From: Streptomyces typhae
GTDB taxonomy: Bacteria; Actinomycetota; Actinomycetes; Streptomycetales; Streptomycetaceae
Direction: 5' to 3'
Length of the DNA: 64,000 nucleotides
NCBI RefSeq assembly: GCF_009755605.1
Contig: NZ_WPNZ01000002.1
Location: 358,184 to 422,183 of the forward strand
The notes under the pieces were generated by a model. The model searched no databases and had not been told where the DNA came from. It worked only from the letters and a program-made list of their open reading frames with translations. This document shows positions 27,497-38,145 of this stretch, one piece after another (the stretch's first letter is position 1; each line of letters starts with the position of its first letter). Made by a program: the position numbers and the translations under genes.

Positions 27497-28177
27497 ATGC
27501 GGATACTCGTGGCGGAGGACGATCCCAGGTTGGTGGAGTTGCTGCGGCGCGGTCTGCGCGGGGAGGGCTTCGTCGTCGACAGCACGGGAAACGGGGCACG
27601 GGTCCTGGAGCTGGTCCAGGAGAACGACTACGACGTGGTTGTCCTGGACATCATGCTGCCGGGGATGAACGGACTACGGGTCTGCGCGCGCATGCGGGAG
27701 GCCGCGCTCTGGGTCCCGGTGCTGATGCTCACGGCCAAGGACGGAGAGTTCGACGAGGCGGAGGGGCTCGACACCGGGGCGGACGACTATGTCACCAAGC
27801 CGTTCTCCTATGTGGCGCTGGTGGCGCGTCTGAGGGCTCTGGTGCGCCGAGGACAGCGGGAGCGGCCGGCCGCCATCGAGACGGGGGACCTGCGCGTGGA
27901 CCCGGCCACGCGCCGTTGCCATCGCGGAGAGATCCCTGTCCCGCTCACGATGCGTGAGTTCGCGGTGCTGTGGTACTTGGCGAGCCGCCGTGGGGAGGTC
28001 GTGTCCAAGACGGAGATCCTGGAGCACGTGTGGGGCAGCTTCGACGGCGATGTCAACGTCGTGGAGGTGTACGTCAGCGCCCTGCGCCGAAAGATCGACA
28101 GCCCCTTCCGCCGGCGTACGATCCACACGGTCCGCGGCGCCGGTTACCGTCTCGAAGAGGAACCCGCCCTGCCATGA
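27497..28177 (+). CDS. OmpR-family response regulator
   Basis: A 226-residue regulator. The receiver domain has the acidic pocket E7-D8-D9, phosphoacceptor Asp51 (VVVLDIMLPG), and TKPFS with the conserved Lys. The C-terminal winged helix (LTMREFAVLWYLASRRGEVV ... VEVYVSALRRKID ... TVRGAGYRL) is OmpR/PhoB type. The stop overlaps the kinase start (ATGA), so the two are made together. It probably controls the divergent secreted-protein gene or itself. Confidence 0.95.
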   Translation: MRILVAEDDPRLVELLRRGLRGEGFVVDSTGNGARVLELVQENDYDVVVLDIMLPGMNGLRVCARMREAALWVPVLMLTAKDGEFDEAEGLDTGADDYVTKPFSYVALVARLRALVRRGQRERPAAIETGDLRVDPATRRCHRGEIPVPLTMREFAVLWYLASRRGEVVSKTEILEHVWGSFDGDVNVVEVYVSALRRKIDSPFRRRTIHTVRGAGYRLEEEPALP

Positions 28178-29664
28178 GGCGACTTGGACGGATCCGGTTG
28201 CTGCCGACGCTCAGTATGCGGGCCAAGGCAGCGATGCTGTCCGCCCTGCTGGTGACTCTCCCGCTGGCTGCGGGCGCCTTCCTCGCCACGGACTTCTGGC
28301 GCCGCTCGCTCCTGGAGAACGCCATGGAGACGACGGTCCTCAGGGCGAACGTCACGACCACCTTCGCCCGCGGCGTCAAGTCGAACGCAGCCGAGCTTCC
28401 CCCAGGGGCACGGCAGTACTGCGTTTCCGGCGAGCCGAAGGCATCTCGAGAGGGCGGGCTCACCGCCACGGTCATGCCCGAGGGCCCGGACTCGGGCGCG
28501 TTGTCTCTCTGGCTGTGGCCCGACCTCATCGACGGGAACGGCGGGCGCACAGCACTGCGCATCGTCTACCCGGAGTATCCGACACCCTCGTCCCACCGGC
28601 TCATCACCGAGTACGACCTCAAGAAGGAACAAGCCGCGCTGGATGCCATGGCACAGCGGATCGTCGGCACCGCAGCGGGCCTGGTCCTGCTCACCGCGGC
28701 GGTTGCCTGGTTCATCACCGGACGCACCCTGCGGCCCATGGAGGCCATCCGGCGGCAGTTCACGGACCTGAGCACGCACCACCTCGATCAGCGCGTCCCC
28801 GTGCCGCCGCGGAACAACGAGATCAGCCGACTGGCGGTGACCATGAACGACACACTCGACCGGTTGCAGAGTTCGGTGGAACAGCAGAGGCGCTTCACGG
28901 CGAACGCCTCCCACGAACTGCGCACCCCCCTGGCGGCGCTGCGTGCCGAGTTGGAGATCGCTCTCGCTCAGCCGCAGAACGCCGACTGGTCCCAGGTGGC
29001 CGAACGAGCACTGGGGGACGCGGTACGTCTGCAGCAGCTCATGGACGACCTGCTCATGCTCGCGCGTCTCGACGCGCGAGCGACGCTGTTCGACTCCGGC
29101 AAGCAACTGGATCTGGCCGATCTGGTGCGTGAGGAATGCGCGCGGCGAACCCTGCCGGCGCATCTCGCCATGACGGTCTCCGCAGGCCAGGAACCTGTGA
29201 CGGTCCGGGGTCACTGTTCACTGCTGGCGCGGGTACTGGGCAACCTCCTCGACAACGCGGAGCGTTACGCGGCCCAGCGCATCACGGTGTGCCTCACGCG
29301 CGACGGCGGCGCGGGAACGGTCACGCTCGACGTCGCAGACGACGGTCCCGGCATCCCGGCCGAAGACCGCACCCGCGTCTTCGGCTACTTCACACGGCTC
29401 GACGAAGCGCGCAGCCACCACACGGGCGGAGCCGGCCTGGGCCTGTCCATAGCCCAGCACATCGCCACCCTCCACCACGGCAGTCTCACCATAGCCGCCG
29501 CGGATCACGGCACCCACTTCCGCCTCGTCCTCCCGCCGGACGACTGGCGCACCGGAGTACGTGAGCCGACGCAGCAAACACCTCCGCCGCGCACTCCTCC
29601 AGCCGGTCACGGCACCCGGCGAGCTCCCCTGGAGTCATACCCCCGGAGAGCTACCAACCCCTGA
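28174..29664 (+). CDS. Two-component sensor histidine kinase
   Basis: A 496-residue membrane kinase. The first helix is near residues 20-45, then an extracytoplasmic sensor region of about 115 residues, a second helix (IVGTAAGLVLLTAAVAWFIT) and HAMP. The phosphoaccepting His247 lies in ANASHELRTPLAALRAELE. The ATPase domain has the N box LLDNAERYA, DDGPGIP and GGAGLGLSIA. The C-terminal ~35 residues are Pro/Arg-rich and look disordered. The signal sensed is unknown; two-component pairs of this layout in streptomycetes often sense cell-envelope stress or antibiotics. Confidence 0.95.
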   Translation: MRRLGRIRLLPTLSMRAKAAMLSALLVTLPLAAGAFLATDFWRRSLLENAMETTVLRANVTTTFARGVKSNAAELPPGARQYCVSGEPKASREGGLTATVMPEGPDSGALSLWLWPDLIDGNGGRTALRIVYPEYPTPSSHRLITEYDLKKEQAALDAMAQRIVGTAAGLVLLTAAVAWFITGRTLRPMEAIRRQFTDLSTHHLDQRVPVPPRNNEISRLAVTMNDTLDRLQSSVEQQRRFTANASHELRTPLAALRAELEIALAQPQNADWSQVAERALGDAVRLQQLMDDLLMLARLDARATLFDSGKQLDLADLVREECARRTLPAHLAMTVSAGQEPVTVRGHCSLLARVLGNLLDNAERYAAQRITVCLTRDGGAGTVTLDVADDGPGIPAEDRTRVFGYFTRLDEARSHHTGGAGLGLSIAQHIATLHHGSLTIAAADHGTHFRLVLPPDDWRTGVREPTQQTPPPRTPPAGHGTRRAPLESYPRRATNP

Positions 29665-29725
29665 CCGTGACCGGCCACCTGACGAAGTCCAACCAGTGGC
29701 CCCCGAAACCGGGGCTCCGCCCCGG

Positions 29726-31297
29726 CTACCGCCCGCTGAAGGCCCCCGGAGCGGGGGACGCGGACGACCGCTGTCCGGGCGTCGCACGGCACGTGACGTC
29801 CCGGTCGGGCAGCTCACCGGTGGCGAGGTACCCCATGGCGGCGTTCTGCGCGCAGGCGTTGGGGGCCTCACCGAACAGCACCCCGTGCCCCTCCCCCTCG
29901 TCGACGGTCACCATCCGCGACCCCTTGAGGGCCCGATGCATCCCCCGAGCGGCGTCGAGCGGAGTCTGCGAGTCCCACTCGTTCTGCACGATCAGGGACT
30001 TGACGCGGTTGTCGACCACGGTGGCGGGCTCGGCGCCCCGGGGCATGAAGGCGCAAGGGGTGATGCTGGACGCGAAGTCGCCGTACAGCGGATAGCGGGC
30101 GCCGTCGCGGAAGGCGTCACGCCGGTAGGTGCCGGGGTCGCGGGGCCAGGTGGAGTCGGAGCAGACGACGGCGATCTGGGCGGCGGTCTCGTTGTCGTCG
30201 GGAAGCGCGGCAGCGGGCAGCTCCCGCACCTTGTGCCCCTCGGCGGCCTTCTTCACGCGCACGACGGCTTCGGCGCCCGCGCGGACGGTGAAGAACTCGC
30301 GCCGCAGCGCGTTCCGTACGTCGGCTCCGTCGAGCTCGGCGTCACCGATGACGATCGGGTCGGCGTCGGCGCGGGCGACGAGCTTCCAGAAGGTCCGCGC
30401 GACGGCGGCAGGGGTCCTGCCGAGGTGGTACGTGGCGTCCTGCCCGGCGGTCCACTTCGCCCAGCGCGCGAAGGCGGGCTCGGACTCCGAAGCCCAGGTC
30501 TGGAACATGCCGCGCCACATCCGCTTCGGGTCGACGGCGCTGTCGAGCAGGAACCGGTCGGCGCGGTGCGGGAAGAGCTGCATGTAGACGGCGCCGAGGG
30601 CGGTGCCGTACGAGACGCCGAAGTAGTTGAGCTTCTTCTCGCCGAGGGCGGCACGCATGACGTCCATGTCGCGGGCGGTGTTGCGGGTGGTGGTGTGCGG
30701 CAGGCGCTCACCGGCCGCCGCCCCGCACTTGTCCGCGAACGTCCGCGCCCAGGCCTCGTTGGCGGCGGCGTCGGCGGCGGAGCGGGTGACGCGGGGGTAG
30801 GGCAGCTCGTCCGCGGTGAGCCCGCACGTGACGGGGGTGCTCCTGCCGACCCCGCGCGGGTCGAAGCCGATCAGGTCGTACTGGTCGCGCACGGCCTTGG
30901 GCAGCCCCCCGGCGGCCTCCAGGGGAAGGTCGAGCCCCGGCCCGCCGGGCCCGCCCGGGTTGAACGTGAGGACGCCGCGCCGCTTGCCGGGCACGCTCGT
31001 CGCGATGCGGGATATCGCCACGTCGATCCGCTTGCCCTCGGGCGCCTGGTAGTCGAGGGGCACCTTCAGGTTCGCGCACTGGAAGGCGGCGGGCTTGTCG
31101 GCGGCGCACCGCTTCCAGGTGAGCTTCTGCTGGGTGAAGGGCGCGAGCCCCTCGGCTCTCGCCGAGACCGCGCCCCCGGAGGACCCCGTCCCGACGGCGG
31201 CGGAGGCCGCCCCGGAACCGAGCCCCGGCGCGAGCCCGACGAGCACCCCCAGCGCGAGCACCGGCACGAGACGCCGCCGATATGCGGAAAGCTGCAC
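29726..31297 (-). CDS. Exported alpha/beta-hydrolase, tripeptidyl aminopeptidase type (SlpD/SlpE-like)
   Basis: A 523-residue serine hydrolase with a signal peptide (VPVLALGVLVGLAPGLGSGA). The oxyanion region is TFNPGGPGGPG, the nucleophile is in FGVSYGTALG, the acid in VQNEWDSQTP and the His in EGEGHGVLFG. A C-terminal TAP-like domain is present. It releases short peptides from the N-terminus of extracellular proteins. The GTG at 31297 (VQLSAY) is preferred over an upstream ATG because GAAGGAG sits six bases before it. It is the last gene before the lower-G+C cassette. Confidence 0.92.
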   Translation of the reverse strand: MQLSAYRRRLVPVLALGVLVGLAPGLGSGAASAAVGTGSSGGAVSARAEGLAPFTQQKLTWKRCAADKPAAFQCANLKVPLDYQAPEGKRIDVAISRIATSVPGKRRGVLTFNPGGPGGPGLDLPLEAAGGLPKAVRDQYDLIGFDPRGVGRSTPVTCGLTADELPYPRVTRSAADAAANEAWARTFADKCGAAAGERLPHTTTRNTARDMDVMRAALGEKKLNYFGVSYGTALGAVYMQLFPHRADRFLLDSAVDPKRMWRGMFQTWASESEPAFARWAKWTAGQDATYHLGRTPAAVARTFWKLVARADADPIVIGDAELDGADVRNALRREFFTVRAGAEAVVRVKKAAEGHKVRELPAAALPDDNETAAQIAVVCSDSTWPRDPGTYRRDAFRDGARYPLYGDFASSITPCAFMPRGAEPATVVDNRVKSLIVQNEWDSQTPLDAARGMHRALKGSRMVTVDEGEGHGVLFGEAPNACAQNAAMGYLATGELPDRDVTCRATPGQRSSASPAPGAFSGR

Positions 31298-31417
31298 GTG
31301 ACACTCCTTCTGATCGGTTCTGGTCACGATCAGTTGGACGCATCCGTGGACGCATTGCCTCCCTCCCCCCGCGTACTCCCCGGAACAGGCGTCCCCGCCG
31401 GTCGAGTCGCGGCAGCG

Positions 31418-31855
31418 TCAGCCCCAGTGCTCGATGCCGACTCCGCTCCAGTGCTCCGCGAGGTACTCCGCGACCAGCCGACGATGGCAGTGGTGCGGCT
31501 TCTCCTCGCTGCACAGCAGGACCGCGTCGGCAAGGAGTTCCTGCGGGACGGTGGCTTCGATTCTCCGTTGCCTCATGAGTTCCAGGAATTCTTCCTCGTA
31601 CGTCGCCCACCCGACGCCGTGCTTCTTGAAGTCGTCCAGCATGGGCTGCGTCGGCGCCAGATCGGGGCGATGGGCGTAGGCCATGCCGCACAGTTCACCG
31701 AGGAAGTATTCGAGGTCGTTCCGTTTCGCGAAACCCGAGAGCTGGGAGACGTTGTTGAGGCGGACATCGACGAGGGTCTTGGCCCCCGATTCTCGCAGGA
31801 GGCCGAAGAAGGTTTCCGCGGATTTCTTGGTGAAGCCGATGGTGTGGATCCTCAT
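31418..31855 (-). CDS. DUF488 family protein (third gene of dual-OB/DUF488 cassette)
   Basis: A 145-residue protein with the DUF488 pattern: IHTIGFTKKSAETFFGLL at the N-terminus, VDVRLNN after the second strand, and a C-terminal active-site-like motif LCSEEKPHHCHRRLVAE with paired Cys, Glu and Cys-His-Arg. No reaction is firmly established for the family. Its start overlaps the end of the neighbouring DUF488 gene by four bases, so it is the last member of a coupled three-gene operon. Codon use is less G/C-biased than in flanking genes, pointing to horizontal acquisition. Confidence 0.85.
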   Translation of the reverse strand: MRIHTIGFTKKSAETFFGLLRESGAKTLVDVRLNNVSQLSGFAKRNDLEYFLGELCGMAYAHRPDLAPTQPMLDDFKKHGVGWATYEEEFLELMRQRRIEATVPQELLADAVLLCSEEKPHHCHRRLVAEYLAEHWSGVGIEHWG

Positions 31856-32466
31856 GTGTCTGCCGCCCGGTCGTCACGGGTTTCCTGTTTCACGTACGCG
31901 ATCCGCTCTTCCTGACGGCTCAGCGCATCCTCGATCCGCTCGGCCGGCGTGCGGAACAGTTCGGGTTCCGCCAGCCCGAACTTGGCCATGAGGCGCTCCA
32001 TCGCCGCGGCGTGGCTTTCGACCCAGCCGTCACCGTGAACGTGCGCGACCGCGATACCGCGCTCCGTGAGCACCTGCGCGATGAGCACCGTACGATGGCA
32101 GTTCAACGGCTCGCCCTCGCTGCACATGATGGCGATCCGCTCGGTCCGTGCACCGTTTGTCAGGCGTTCGACGCCGTGCAGGAATCCATCCGTCCGGGCA
32201 AGGCGACTGTATTGCACGCGCCCGTCGACATAGCAAGTGGCGTCCGCCGTCCGCGCTCCGAGGTACTCACCGAGAAAAACGTACTTGATGCCCGACTCGT
32301 CGAGTCCGCGCTCTAACGCACCCCGGTTGAACTGCGGCGCGAACTGGCTGACGGGAGTCGACCGGACATCGGCGACCGCCGTGACCTCGTTCTGTCGCAG
32401 CAGCTCCACGAACTTCGGGAAGTCGTGCGTGGAATGACCAATCGTCACCATCATCCGTGAGTTCAC
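31852..32466 (-). CDS. DUF488 family protein (second gene of the cassette)
   Basis: A 204-residue DUF488 protein, a diverged paralogue of its downstream neighbour. It has the fuller signature MVTIGHSTHDFPKFVELL, VADVRSTPVSQFAPQF, FLGEYLGAR and MCSEGEPLNCHRTVLIA. The charged C-terminal tail (SRQEERIAYVKQETRDDRAA) is not shared with the smaller paralogue. It overlaps both neighbours by four bases (31852-31855 and 32463-32466). Two non-identical DUF488 copies in one operon suggest a heteromeric enzyme or two steps on one substrate; this is inference. Confidence 0.87.
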   Translation of the reverse strand: MNSRMMVTIGHSTHDFPKFVELLRQNEVTAVADVRSTPVSQFAPQFNRGALERGLDESGIKYVFLGEYLGARTADATCYVDGRVQYSRLARTDGFLHGVERLTNGARTERIAIMCSEGEPLNCHRTVLIAQVLTERGIAVAHVHGDGWVESHAAAMERLMAKFGLAEPELFRTPAERIEDALSRQEERIAYVKQETRDDRAADT

Positions 32467-33152
32467 CCGCCACCTGATCGCACTTCACGACGTTCGATGA
32501 TGGCCGCCACCATTTTGTAGTAGTAGCCACACCATTCCTCGCCCAAGCTTACCGTCAGGAACGATTCACCCAGCCTGTAACGCCCCACACCTTTGCCTTT
32601 GAATTTCTCTTCGTATACACAGTCGGTCATTTTCAGGATGTACGCGAACCCTGAGTACCGAAACTCGGCTCGCACCTCAAACCTCTTGCTCGGATCGTAT
32701 GCCGGAGCCACCGCAATCGTCACGGAATCGACCCGTATGAGCTTGAGGGAGTCCGTCAGTCCGTCCGCTTGCGCCACCGAAACTCGATCGTTCAAGCCTC
32801 TTTTCGTGCTGTCGCCGTTGTTGATCCATAATCGCTGGGGGCGCTGCTCCAGATGACGCAGATCATCCCATGCGACACGCCCCGCCCTTTTCCAGCGAGC
32901 CGTAGAATCAATGAGCCAGTTCTCACGCTGGAAACCGGAACGCCGACGCTCGACGAGCCGCATCTCTATGACATCGAGAACGCGAGGCTCTGCGCCGTTC
33001 CCATACCTTCGCTCGTGTTCCGCGACCTCATGACCTGTCCGGTCGCTTATGGGACGGACCCAGGTGTTCGACGCCATGTCGATACCCGCGACACAGCGCC
33101 CGTGGTGTTTGCGGGAATTGGCCAGACAGACTAATCGCTTGGTCGTTTCCAC
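32463..33152 (-). CDS. Dual-OB-domain-like protein (first gene of the cassette)
   Basis: A 229-residue protein beginning ETTKRLVCLANSRKHHGRC and continuing VAGIDMASNTWVRPISD. I associate this opening with the dual OB-fold family often found beside DUF488, from memory only. The GTG at 33152 has a GGGGGG run four bases upstream; the longer open frame runs into ppdK out of frame and is not credible. Beta-rich segments (FEVRAEFRYSGFAYILKMTD, KGVGRYRLGESFLTVSLGEE) fit OB folds, which bind nucleic acid or nucleotides. Sampled 60-base lines of this gene are 53-62% G+C by hand count against about 78% in a sampled ppdK line. Confidence 0.7.
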   Translation of the reverse strand: METTKRLVCLANSRKHHGRCVAGIDMASNTWVRPISDRTGHEVAEHERRYGNGAEPRVLDVIEMRLVERRRSGFQRENWLIDSTARWKRAGRVAWDDLRHLEQRPQRLWINNGDSTKRGLNDRVSVAQADGLTDSLKLIRVDSVTIAVAPAYDPSKRFEVRAEFRYSGFAYILKMTDCVYEEKFKGKGVGRYRLGESFLTVSLGEEWCGYYYKMVAAIIERREVRSGGG

Positions 33153-33243
33153 ATGCCCCCCAAAAGACGCGGCACCCCTGCGCGCGCACCTCCGAGCGCG
33201 CCACGCTAGCCCAAGACAGGAGCACGCGCCACGGCATGCACGA

Positions 33244-33275
33244 AGGGGCGGCACCTCCGCACAGGTGCCGCCCCT
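33244..33275. terminator. Hairpin terminator between ppdK and the DUF488 cassette
   Basis: A perfect 13-base inverted repeat AGGGGCGGCACCT / AGGTGCCGCCCCT has a 6-base loop, about 125 bases after the ppdK stop on the minus strand. It separates ppdK from the cassette, whose first start is at 33152. Confidence 0.75.
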
Positions 33276-33349
33276 CTTCGAGGACCGGGACCGTCGCCGC
33301 ATCGGTTGAGGGTCGGGGACACGGCGACGGGCCCGGGGTTTTCGGTGGT

Positions 33350-33393
33350 GGGCAGCGGTGCTGCCCGGTGGGGGCCGGCGGTGGTCGCCGGCC
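33350..33393. terminator. Two tandem hairpins just after ppdK
   Basis: GGGCAGC-GGTG-CTGCCC-type hairpin (33350-33366) and GGCCGGCG-GTGGT-CGCCGGCC (33373-33393) are both perfect and lie directly downstream of the ppdK stop at 33401. With the hairpin at 33244-33275 they form a stack of three. Confidence 0.6.
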
Positions 33394-33400
33394 GGTGGGG

Positions 33401-36127
<2,727 letters not shown>

Positions 36128-36588
36128 GGGTCTCGACTCCTCGAGGACGCGGTGGCTGCCCTGACGGCGAGGAACATACCCAGATCAAAGGCGTCTGGGT
36201 ACGTCCACTTGTGGGTCACACGGGCGTAACCACCCGTCCGCCACTAGATCGAAAGTGATGCGATGGTAAGGCGCATGGCAAAGATGACTTCAACTCTTGA
36301 ACGAACACCCCGCGGGAACCCTGGGTTTCGCTCATGCGAGCGAGGTAAACTCAGATGTGAGTTCACGTCGTAAATGATCGAACGGTGGCACTCAGTGCCA
36401 CTACTTGGAGAAGTGCAGCCAGCCGAAGAGGGCCTCTCGGGCGCTCATCTGAGCGCAAGACCTATCAGGGGTGGCGAGAATCACGCCGTTTGAACGGGCT
36501 GGATCTCGGCATCCGGGCACCTCTCGCGCACCCCCGCGCACCTCGCACGCACCTCGGCGCGTCCACGCGGTCCCGGCCGCCCGCCCCC
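36128..36588. other. Hairpin-rich intergenic region upstream of ppdK
   Basis: No gene is visible in 461 bases. Instead there are five perfect inverted repeats: TACCCAGA/TCTGGGTA (36177-36201), TCGCTC/GAGCGA (36328-36343), AACTCA/TGAGTT (36348-36363), GTGGCACT/AGTGCCAC (36385-36401) and GCGCTCA/TGAGCGC (36441-36456). Base composition is lower in G+C than its surroundings in 36200-36400. It lies between the ROK regulator stop and the ppdK start, both on the minus strand, so it could be a long leader of ppdK, a small RNA gene, or a set of operators. No known riboswitch was recognised. Confidence 0.5.
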
Positions 36589-37827
36589 TCAGACGCCGAG
36601 CGCGGCGAGCCGCGCCTCCGCCCTTTCCGGGGCGTACAGGTGCTCCACGACCAGCGCTCCCGCCCCGACAAGACCCGCACGCTCACCGAGCCGGGAGGTG
36701 ACGACCTCCAGATGAGCCGTGGAGCGCGGCAGCGCCCGCTGGTAGAGGAGCTCGCGCACACCGGTGAGGAAGGGAGTTCCGGCCAGATCTCCGGCGATCA
36801 TCAGGACGCCGGGGTTCAGGAGCGTCACGACGGTGGCGAGCACCTCGCCCACCTGCCGCCCCGCCTCCCGCGCGAGCCCCACCGCCTCGGGGTGCCCGGC
36901 GGCCAGAAGATCCCGCACGTCCCGCCCGGACGCGGCCGCCACCCCGGCCGTCCGCAGCCGCGCGGCCACCGCGCGCCCGCTGGCCACGGCCGCCAGGCAG
37001 CCGTACGAGCCGCACTTGCACAGCTCCAGCGCGCCGCCCGGCACCCTGATGTGCCCGATGTCGCCCGCGCCGCCGTCGATGCCCCGGTAGACGCCGCCGT
37101 CGACGACCACGCCCGCGCCGATGCCGGTGGAGACCTTGACGAGGACGAACGCCGAGCAGTCCGGGTGGTGGGCGCGCTGCTCCGCGTACGCCATGAGGTT
37201 CGCGTCGTTGTCCACGAGCACCGGCACCGGGGCCCTGGCGCCGGTGCGGTCGGTGAAGGCGCGACCCAGCCTGCCCGTTATGTCGTAGCCGTCCCAGCCG
37301 GGCATGATCGGCGGCTGCACCACCCGGCCGGTTCCGCTGTCGACCGGGCCCGGCACCGCGAGCCCGATCCCGCACACCGCCTCCGGGCCCCTGCCGTCCG
37401 CGCGCAGCAGTTCCCCGAACGCGACGCCGAGGCGGTCGAGGACCTTCTCCGGGCCCTCGTCGACGCGCAGCGGCAGCCCGCGCTCGGCGAGCACCGCGCC
37501 GGTGAGCGTGAGCAGCGCCGCGCGGGCGTGCCGGGTCTCCAGGTCGGCGGCGAGGACGACGGCGTGCGCGGCGTCGAATTCGAGGCGGTTCGGGGGACGG
37601 CCGCCGAGCGGGGACGCCGCCGGGCCGCCCGCGCCCTCGCGCAGCCAGCCCGCGCGGAACAGGCGGTCGAGGCGCTGCCCCACGGTCGCCCTGGACAGGC
37701 CCGTGACCTGCTGAAGGGCGCCGCGCGTGGTGGCACGGCCGCTGCGCACGAGGTGGAGCAGGTCGCCCGCGCTCGCCTGCGGGACGGCCGCCGGACGCGC
37801 CGGGGCCCCGCCGGTCCCGTTCCCCAT
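36589..37827 (-). CDS. ROK-family transcriptional regulator
   Basis: A 412-residue ROK protein. An N-terminal winged helix-turn-helix (DLLHLVRSGRATTRGALQQV) precedes the ROK sugar-kinase-like domain. Sugar-binding and ATP-like motifs are GIGLAVPGPVD, VLVDNDANLMAYAE and KVSTGIGAGVV. The zinc-binding motif is CKCGSYGCLAA. It probably represses a carbohydrate operon and is released by sugar. The adjacent divergent gene pair encodes glycoside hydrolases, the natural target. The ATG at 37827 is chosen because the sequence upstream consists of 8- and 19-base tandem repeats, which would shift frame with each unit. Confidence 0.88.
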   Translation of the reverse strand: MGNGTGGAPARPAAVPQASAGDLLHLVRSGRATTRGALQQVTGLSRATVGQRLDRLFRAGWLREGAGGPAASPLGGRPPNRLEFDAAHAVVLAADLETRHARAALLTLTGAVLAERGLPLRVDEGPEKVLDRLGVAFGELLRADGRGPEAVCGIGLAVPGPVDSGTGRVVQPPIMPGWDGYDITGRLGRAFTDRTGARAPVPVLVDNDANLMAYAEQRAHHPDCSAFVLVKVSTGIGAGVVVDGGVYRGIDGGAGDIGHIRVPGGALELCKCGSYGCLAAVASGRAVAARLRTAGVAAASGRDVRDLLAAGHPEAVGLAREAGRQVGEVLATVVTLLNPGVLMIAGDLAGTPFLTGVRELLYQRALPRSTAHLEVVTSRLGERAGLVGAGALVVEHLYAPERAEARLAALGV

Positions 37828-37920
37828 GTCCCCTGGTCCCCTCGTCCCCTCGTCCCCTCGTCCCGTTGTCCCCTCGTCCCCTCGTCGCCTAGTCCCGTCG
37901 TCCCCTCGCTTCTCCGCCCT

Positions 37921-37977
37921 CTTCTTCGGCCCGCCCGCGCTTCTTCGGCCCGCCCGCGCTTCTTCGGCCCGCCCGCG
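37921..37977. repeat. Three perfect 19-base tandem repeats upstream of the ROK gene
   Basis: CTTCTTCGGCCCGCCCGCG occurs three times without a mismatch at 37921, 37940 and 37959. To its left (about 37831-37915) is a run of degenerate 8-base units around CTCGTCCC. Neither period is a multiple of three. They lie in the control region between the ROK gene and the hydrolase genes. Confidence 0.95.
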
Positions 37978-38046
37978 CCCCGCCGCACGGCCCTGGTGCG
38001 CGTGCGGGCCTCTTGTGCGCGTCAACTCCGCGTTTCATGCTGGGTT

Positions 38047-38076
38047 TTGCGTGTCGAGCAGACGTAACTCTATGGT
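38047..38076 (+). promoter_or_regulatory. Candidate promoter of the glycoside hydrolase pair
   Basis: TTGCGT (38047-38052), an 18-base spacer and TATGGT (38071-38076) form a plausible sigma-70 promoter, 70 bases before the GTG at 38146. It lies on the ROK side of the gap, so ROK control is easy to picture. Confidence 0.4.
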
Positions 38077-38145
38077 TGATGGGCCCAAACTGACAGGCCC
38101 TCGACCAGGCCCACGACGCCCGGCCGGCGGCTGCGGGAGTGACGC

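Noticed and set aside
37831..37977. CRISPR-like array
   Set aside because: The units are contiguous tandem repeats with no unique spacers, and no cas genes are present.
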